Shown here piece by piece: positions 58,371 to 64,000 of a stretch of DNA of 64,000 nucleotides. Each line of letters starts with the position of its first letter. The first letter of the stretch is position 1. Below the pieces are notes generated by a model. It was given only the letters and a program-made list of their open reading frames with translations, did no database searches and was not told the DNA's origin. The position numbers and the translations under genes were made by a program. The stretch is from Pantoea rodasii (lineage in GTDB: Bacteria > Pseudomonadota > Gammaproteobacteria > Enterobacterales > Enterobacteriaceae), in contig NZ_MLFP01000005.1 in the NCBI RefSeq assembly GCF_002095465.1, positions 62,001 through 126,000 on the forward strand, given 5' to 3'.

Positions 58371-59771
58371 TTAGAAATTGGCGTTACGTGGGGTGCGTGG
58401 GAAGGGGATAACATCCCTTACATTTTGTACACCGGTGACATAGGCGATTAATCGTTCGAAACCTAATCCAAAGCCTGCATGCGGCACAGTGCCGTAACGA
58501 CGCAGGTCACGATACCACCAGTAATCCTCTTTATTCAGACCCATCTCAGCCAGACGCGCATCCAATACATCCAGACGCTCCTCACGCTGTGAACCCCCAA
58601 TGATTTCACCGATGCCAGGCGCAAGCACATCCATCGCTGCCACGGTTTTGCCATCGTCGTTCATGCGCATGTAAAACGCTTTGATGTCTTTCGGATAGTT
58701 CTTCACCACCACCGGCGCTTTAAAGTGTTTCTCGGCCAGATAGCGCTCGTGTTCGGAGGAGAGATCCACGCCCCAGGAAACCGGGTTTTCGAAGGTCTGA
58801 CCGCTTTTCAGCAAAATATCCACCGCATCGGTGTAGTCGACTTGCGCGAAATCGGTAGTGACAAAACGTTCTAAGCGAGCAACCGCATCTTTGTCTACGC
58901 GCTCAGCGAAGAACGCCATGTCATCGGCACGCTCATCAAGCACGGCCTTGAACACATACTTCAGCATGGCCTCGGCCAGTGCGGCAGCATCGTCAAGGTT
59001 AGCGAAGGCGACTTCCGGCTCCAGCATCCAGAACTCCGCTAAGTGGCGGCTGGTGTTGGAGTTTTCTGCACGGAAGGTCGGGCCAAAGGTATAGACTTTT
59101 GACAATGCACAGGCATAAGTCTCGGCATTCAGCTGGCCGGAAACGGTCAGGAAGGCTTCTTTACCAAAGAAATCTTTGTCGTAATCGACTTTGCCTTGCG
59201 GATCGCGCGGCAGGTTTTCCATATCCAGCGTAGAGACGCGGAACATCTCGCCAGCCCCTTCGGTATCGGAAGCGGTGATCAGCGGGGTAGAAACCCAGAA
59301 ATAGCCATTTTCATGGAAGAAGCGATGCAGTGCCTGCGCCAGAGTATGACGCGTACGCGCCACGGCACCCACCAGGTTGGTGCGTGGACGCAGGTGTGCG
59401 ACTTCACGCAGGTATTCGATACTGTGGCGTTTTGCCGCCATCGGATAGGTATCCGGATCGTCCACCCAGCCAGTGACTTCCACGTTGGTCGCCTGCATTT
59501 CGAACGCCTGGCCTTCACCTGGCGATTCCACGACTTTACCGGTGATGATAACCGAACAGCCGGTGGTCAGACGCAGCACTTCATCCTGATAATTATTCAG
59601 AGAATTATTGACGACAGCCTGAACGGGATTAAAGCAGGAACCGTCATAAACGGCGATAAAGGAAAGACCGGCTTTGGAATCTCTTCGGGTACGCACCCAA
59701 CCACGTACGGTGACCTCACTGTCAACCGCGACACGGCCGTGCAGTACATCCGCTACAGGCACTACGCTCAT
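58371..59771 (-). CDS. asnS: Asparagine-tRNA ligase
   Basis: Class II synthetase of the AspRS subgroup. The 466 residues equal E. coli. N-terminal OB-fold anticodon domain ([26 protein letters not shown], about 20-100). Motif 2 is [25 protein letters not shown] and motif 3 is [15 protein letters not shown]. It is in the same direction as pncB, with 147 bases between them. Confidence 0.98.
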   Translation of the reverse strand: MSVVPVADVLHGRVAVDSEVTVRGWVRTRRDSKAGLSFIAVYDGSCFNPVQAVVNNSLNNYQDEVLRLTTGCSVIITGKVVESPGEGQAFEMQATNVEVTGWVDDPDTYPMAAKRHSIEYLREVAHLRPRTNLVGAVARTRHTLAQALHRFFHENGYFWVSTPLITASDTEGAGEMFRVSTLDMENLPRDPQGKVDYDKDFFGKEAFLTVSGQLNAETYACALSKVYTFGPTFRAENSNTSRHLAEFWMLEPEVAFANLDDAAALAEAMLKYVFKAVLDERADDMAFFAERVDKDAVARLERFVTTDFAQVDYTDAVDILLKSGQTFENPVSWGVDLSSEHERYLAEKHFKAPVVVKNYPKDIKAFYMRMNDDGKTVAAMDVLAPGIGEIIGGSQREERLDVLDARLAEMGLNKEDYWWYRDLRRYGTVPHAGFGLGFERLIAYVTGVQNVRDVIPFPRTPRNANF

Positions 59772-59890
59772 AAATATCTCTCTATATATAGAAGTGGATA
59801 AAAGCCCAATTTAGGGTTTTGCTATGTTACTTGCGAGCCAACAGGAAACAAGTAGTTTTGCCGGGGAGAGGGGAGATTTGTTGCATGAAA

Positions 59891-59912
59891 GCAGGGTGCG
59901 AGCACCCTGCAT
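59891..59912 (-). terminator. Hairpin after pncB, weak terminator
   Basis: GCAGGGTGC and GCACCCTGC face each other across two bases. On the minus strand TTTCATG follows, a short T-tract. It lies 7 bases after the pncB stop. Confidence 0.55.
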
Positions 59913-59918
59913 CAACGA

Positions 59919-61125
59919 TTAGCTGGCTCTTTTCACCAGTGGAAGGTCGAACGCTTTACGCAGGGCACGCACGAAGGCCTTATCCTGACAGATCGTTTTG
60001 CCTGGGGCTATCGGAAAGTTTCGCCACGGGTTTACCGTTGCAGCTCACCAACTTGATCACGATATTCAGCGGTGTCACGCCCGGAATATCGCAGGTCAGA
60101 CGGGTGCCGATGCCGAATACCACGTTAGCGCGTTGGCCAAAGTGGCGATACAGCGCCAGCGCTTTGTCCAGATTGAGATTATCGGAGAACACCAGCGTTT
60201 TGCTTTTGGGATCAATATCCAGACGCTGATAGTGCGCAATGGCTTTTTCACCCCATTCCACCGGATCACCCGAATCATGGCGCAAGCCCTGATAGCGATG
60301 TGCAAAGCCGGGACCAAAATCACGCAGGAAAGCATCCATGGTGATGCAATCCGTCAGGGCGATACCCAGTTGGTCATCATACTCATCCAGCCACGACTGC
60401 AATGCGGCTCGCTGGCTGTTGGCCAGTACCGGGCTGATTTGCTGATGCGCCTGGAACCATTCATGTGCCTGAGTGCCCACAGGGTTGAGCTGTAAGCGTC
60501 GCGCCAGATCGTAGTTACTGGTGCCCACCAGCCACGGAAATTCCGCTTTCAGGGTGGCAACGATCGCTTCCTGGACGGTTTTGGAGTAACGACGGCGCGT
60601 GCCGAAATCCATCAGCTGGAAGCGCGACATATCGAGATCGCCAACCTGCTCACGGAACGTCACCAGCTTTTGCTGCAGATGGCTCACCGCTTGCCCGACG
60701 TCGATGTCAGGTGTGCGATGGCGATGCACCACTTCACTGATCAGCGCCAGCAGCGGCACTTCCCATAAAATCACTTCGCGCCACGGTCCGCTGATCTGAA
60801 GCGTCAGACGGCCATTATCATTGCGCACTTTGACCTGCGAAGGATCAAAACGGAATTGGCGCAGCCAGTCGAGATAATCGGATTCAAAGAAAGGTAAGCC
60901 GCTGAGGTAATGATGTTCATCGTCGCTCAGGGCGAGGGAAGGCAGCGTATCGAGTTGCGCACGAATCTCGTCAGCGTACTGGCCGAGCAATTCATCGCCG
61001 CGACAGCGAAATTCTGCCGTTACCGGGACATCGTAATAACGATGATAAACGGCCTGCTGCATATGAAGCTTATACGCATCGGTATCAAGCAGCGTGGTCA
61101 AAATCGGGGAAGCGTGTCCAGTCAT
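59919..61125 (-). CDS. pncB: Nicotinate phosphoribosyltransferase PncB, apparent frameshift at the C-terminus
   Basis: First step of the NAD salvage from nicotinate. The start [25 protein letters not shown] at 61125 matches E. coli; longer in-frame extensions are leader. Landmarks are [60 protein letters not shown] and [16 protein letters not shown]. The frame breaks at four G (60004-60007, plus strand). Here one base must be removed (or two added) to restore [26 protein letters not shown] and a stop at 59919, giving 401 residues against 400. This is the only break needing an insertion in the raw sequence. Confidence 0.93.
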
Positions 61126-61369
61126 GGTGCGTTTCAGCATCCTCTTCCGCGGAGCAGAGCCCGGTGTCAACAAAGTCATAAAGACGCAGGAGTATAAAAC
61201 AGTAATGTCCGCGATCACACCATAATTGCGGGTGGCAGGTCGAGGGTCATTTGTGCCATTGTTAATGAATTGTAGCCTTTTGCACGATGGCACGCATTGT
61301 GCGTGGCAACGAAGGCACAACCCGCTTAGACTTTGACGGGTCAACATATTAACGATGCGAGAAGGACTT

Positions 61370-63985
61370 ATGACGCAACAGCCGCAAATCAAATATCGCC
61401 ACGACTACCGTGCGCCGGATTACACCATCACCGATATTGACCTGACGTTTGACCTTGATGACGCCACGACGCGCGTCACCGCGGTAAGCCAGGTGAAACG
61501 TCTCGGTGCGGCGGATGCCGAACTGCGTCTGGATGGCGAAGACCTTCAGCTGGTCTCGCTGGTAGTGGATGGTCATCCCTGGTCACACTATCGCGAAGAA
61601 GAGGGTGCGCTGGTCATCAGCCAACTGCCCGAAAACTTTACCCTGACGATTATTAATGATATCCATCCAGACAAAAACACCGCGCTGGAAGGATTGTACA
61701 AATCGGGTGATGCGCTCTGTACGCAGTGTGAAGCAGAAGGCTTCCGCCATATTACCTGGTATCTGGATCGCCCTGATGTCCTGGCGCGTTTTACCACCAC
61801 CATCATTGCCGATGCCACGAAATATCCTTACCTGCTGTCAAACGGCAACAAGCTGGAAAGCGGGCGCCACGAAGATGGCCGGCATTGGGTGAAGTGGCAA
61901 GATCCGTTCCCGAAACCCTGCTACCTGTTTGCTTTGGTGGCGGGGGAGTTCGATGTGCTGCGCGATAGCTTTACCACCCGTTCCGGCCGTGATGTGGCGC
62001 TGGAGATCTTCGTCGATCGTGGCAATCTCGATCGCGCCGACTGGGCGATGACCTCGCTGAAAGCCAGCATGAAGTGGGATGAAGAGCGCTTCAACCTCGA
62101 ATACGATCTCGACATCTTTATGATCGTCGCGGTGGATTTCTTCAACATGGGCGCCATGGAGAATAAAGGGCTTAACGTCTTTAACTCCAAATATGTGCTG
62201 GCAAAAGCGGAAACCGCCACCGATAAAGATTACCTCGGCATTGAAGCGGTGATTGGTCACGAGTACTTCCATAACTGGACCGGTAACCGCGTCACCTGCC
62301 GCGACTGGTTCCAGCTCAGCCTGAAAGAGGGCTTAACCGTGTTCCGCGATCAGGAATTCAGTTCCGATCTTGGCTCACGTGCGGTTAACCGTATCGACAA
62401 CGTGCGCGTGATGCGCGGCGCACAGTTCGCAGAAGACGCCAGCCCGATGGCGCACCCGATCCGCCCGGATCAGGTGATCGAGATGAACAACTTCTACACC
62501 CTGACGGTGTACGAAAAAGGTTCCGAAGTGATTCGCATGCTGCACACTTTGCTCGGCGAAGCCAATTTCCAGAAAGGCATGCAGCTCTACTTTGAGCGTC
62601 ACGATGGCAGTGCAGCCACCTGCGACGATTTTGTCCAGGCGATGGAAGATGCATCCAACGTTGATTTGTCACAGTTCCGTCGCTGGTATAGCCAGGCGGG
62701 TACGCCGGTGCTGACCGTGCGTGACGACTACAATCCTGAGCTGGAGCAGTACACACTGCATGTCACGCAGCACACGCCGCCAACCACTGAGCAGAAAGAA
62801 AAGCTGCCGCTGCATATCCCGCTCGATATCGAACTCTACGACAACGAAGGCAAGGTGATTCCGCTGCAGCACAACGGCCATCCAGTGCATCACGTACTGA
62901 ATGTCACCGAGCAGTTCCAGACCTTTATCTTCGATAACGTGCATTTCCAGCCGGTGCCTTCGCTGCTGCGTGAGTTCTCTGCGCCGGTGAAGCTCGACTA
63001 TAAATGGAGCGATGCGCAACTGACGTTCCTGATGCGCCACGCCCGTAATGATTTTTCACGCTGGGATGCCGCGCAAAGCCTGCTGGCGACCTACATCCGC
63101 CTCAACGTCGCACGTCATCAGCAGGGCCAACCGCTGTCACTGCCGCTGCACGTGGCGGATGCCTTCCGCGCTGTGCTGCTGGATGAGCAGGGCGATCCGG
63201 CATTAATGGCGTTAATTCTGTCACTGCCAACAGAGAACGAAATCGCCGAATTGTTTGAGGTGATCGATCCTGTAGCGATTTCCGCGGTGCGCACCGCGCT
63301 GGTCCACGCGCTTGCCACTGAACTGAGCGATGAATTTTACGCGGTGTATCTGGCGAATCAGAGCCATGAATACCGGGTTGAACATGCTGAGATTGGCAAA
63401 CGTGCGTTGAAAAACGTCTGCCTGAGTTATCTGGCCTTTGCTGATGCGCAGCAGGCGGATACGCTGGTGCAGGCGCAATATCATCAGGCCACCAACATGA
63501 CGGATGCACTGGCTGCACTCTCTGCGGCCGTGGCGGCGCAATTGCCCTGCCGCGAAGCGTTGCTGGCCGCGTATGACGAGCGCTGGCATCAGGATGGTCT
63601 GGTGATGGACAAGTGGTTTGTATTGCAGGCGACCAGCCCGGCGGAAAATGTTTTAGGCAAAGTCCGCGAACTGTTAAATCACCGTTCATTTACCATGGGC
63701 AACCCGAACCGTATCCGCTCACTGATTGGGGCTTTCGCTTCTGGCAACCCGGCCGCGTTCCATGCCAAAGACGGTAGTGGTTATCAGTTCCTGGTGGAGA
63801 TGTTGACCGATCTTAATACGCGCAATCCGCAGGTTGCCGCGCGCATGATCGAACCGCTGATTCGCCTGAAACGCTATGATGCCGATCGTCAGGCGTTGAT
63901 GCGTAAAGCGCTGGAAACCTTGAAAGGGTTAGATAAGCTGTCAGGCGATCTGTACGAGAAGATCACCAAGGCGTTAAATGCCTGA
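61370..63985 (+). CDS. pepN: Aminopeptidase N
   Basis: Zinc M1 aminopeptidase that degrades cytosolic peptides with broad specificity. The start [18 protein letters not shown] at 61370 follows AAGGA; an ATG five codons earlier is not conserved. In the 871 residues are GAMEN (about 261) and the zinc motif HEYFHNW-x-GNRVTC with the third ligand Glu in LKEGLTVF (about 297-320). Four-domain M1 length matches E. coli PepN (870). It is divergent from pncB; its stop lies 15 bases before the window end. Confidence 0.97.
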   Translation: MTQQPQIKYRHDYRAPDYTITDIDLTFDLDDATTRVTAVSQVKRLGAADAELRLDGEDLQLVSLVVDGHPWSHYREEEGALVISQLPENFTLTIINDIHPDKNTALEGLYKSGDALCTQCEAEGFRHITWYLDRPDVLARFTTTIIADATKYPYLLSNGNKLESGRHEDGRHWVKWQDPFPKPCYLFALVAGEFDVLRDSFTTRSGRDVALEIFVDRGNLDRADWAMTSLKASMKWDEERFNLEYDLDIFMIVAVDFFNMGAMENKGLNVFNSKYVLAKAETATDKDYLGIEAVIGHEYFHNWTGNRVTCRDWFQLSLKEGLTVFRDQEFSSDLGSRAVNRIDNVRVMRGAQFAEDASPMAHPIRPDQVIEMNNFYTLTVYEKGSEVIRMLHTLLGEANFQKGMQLYFERHDGSAATCDDFVQAMEDASNVDLSQFRRWYSQAGTPVLTVRDDYNPELEQYTLHVTQHTPPTTEQKEKLPLHIPLDIELYDNEGKVIPLQHNGHPVHHVLNVTEQFQTFIFDNVHFQPVPSLLREFSAPVKLDYKWSDAQLTFLMRHARNDFSRWDAAQSLLATYIRLNVARHQQGQPLSLPLHVADAFRAVLLDEQGDPALMALILSLPTENEIAELFEVIDPVAISAVRTALVHALATELSDEFYAVYLANQSHEYRVEHAEIGKRALKNVCLSYLAFADAQQADTLVQAQYHQATNMTDALAALSAAVAAQLPCREALLAAYDERWHQDGLVMDKWFVLQATSPAENVLGKVRELLNHRSFTMGNPNRIRSLIGAFASGNPAAFHAKDGSGYQFLVEMLTDLNTRNPQVAARMIEPLIRLKRYDADRQALMRKALETLKGLDKLSGDLYEKITKALNA

Positions 63986-64000
63986 GAAATAACACCATCA

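Overview
The window is a stretch of core chromosome from an Enterobacterales bacterium. Protein sequences and gene order follow Escherichia coli K-12 from poxB to pepN, but the interval is more compact, which fits Erwiniaceae (Pantoea or Erwinia) better than Escherichia. The genus is an inference from gene content and divergence. I see no phage, insertion sequence, CRISPR array, integron, rRNA or tRNA gene.

Layout. 1-4.6 kb: poxB and lysO (minus), then ybjD, an OLD-family nuclease (plus). 4.6-9.2 kb: cspD, the clpS-clpA proteolysis pair, infA and aat, the last gene of an N-degron set with clpS and clpA. 9.2-13.8 kb: cydC, cydD and trxB (minus), for thiol and cytochrome bd maturation. 14.3-23.4 kb: lrp, ftsK, lolA, rarA, serS and ycaD (plus). 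23.4-29.7 kb: pflA, pflB, focA and ycaO (minus), the anaerobic pyruvate/formate block. 30-35.5 kb: serC-aroA, cmk, rpsA, ihfB. 35.7-45.6 kb: a comEC-like gene (ycaI), msbA-lpxK, ycaQ, ycaR-kdsB, ycbJ, elyC (minus), cmoM. 45.7-52.2 kb: the mukF-mukE-mukB condensin operon. 52.3-55.5 kb: ldtD, mepK and gloC. 55.6-61.1 kb: aspC, ompF, asnS and pncB (minus). 61.4-64 kb: pepN (plus).

The most striking property is not biological. About 17 apparent frameshifts fall in 15 genes, nearly all explained by loss of one base from a short homopolymer. Many hit genes essential or near-essential in relatives (serC, aroA, msbA, lolA, mukB, mukF). Restoring one base gives full-length proteins, often of exactly the E. 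coli length, and restores overlaps such as msbA/lpxK. I therefore read them as sequencing or assembly errors. Each such gene is annotated over its full extent as a CDS, with the break point given.

Regulatory signals that can be read include a sigma-S type -10 element before poxB, a LexA (SOS) box before ftsK, an FNR-like box before focA, an infA promoter, an OmpR-type region before ompF, a terminator-like hairpin in the lrp leader, a perfect palindrome between lysO and ybjD, and about twenty intrinsic terminators. No previously undescribed multi-gene system was found.
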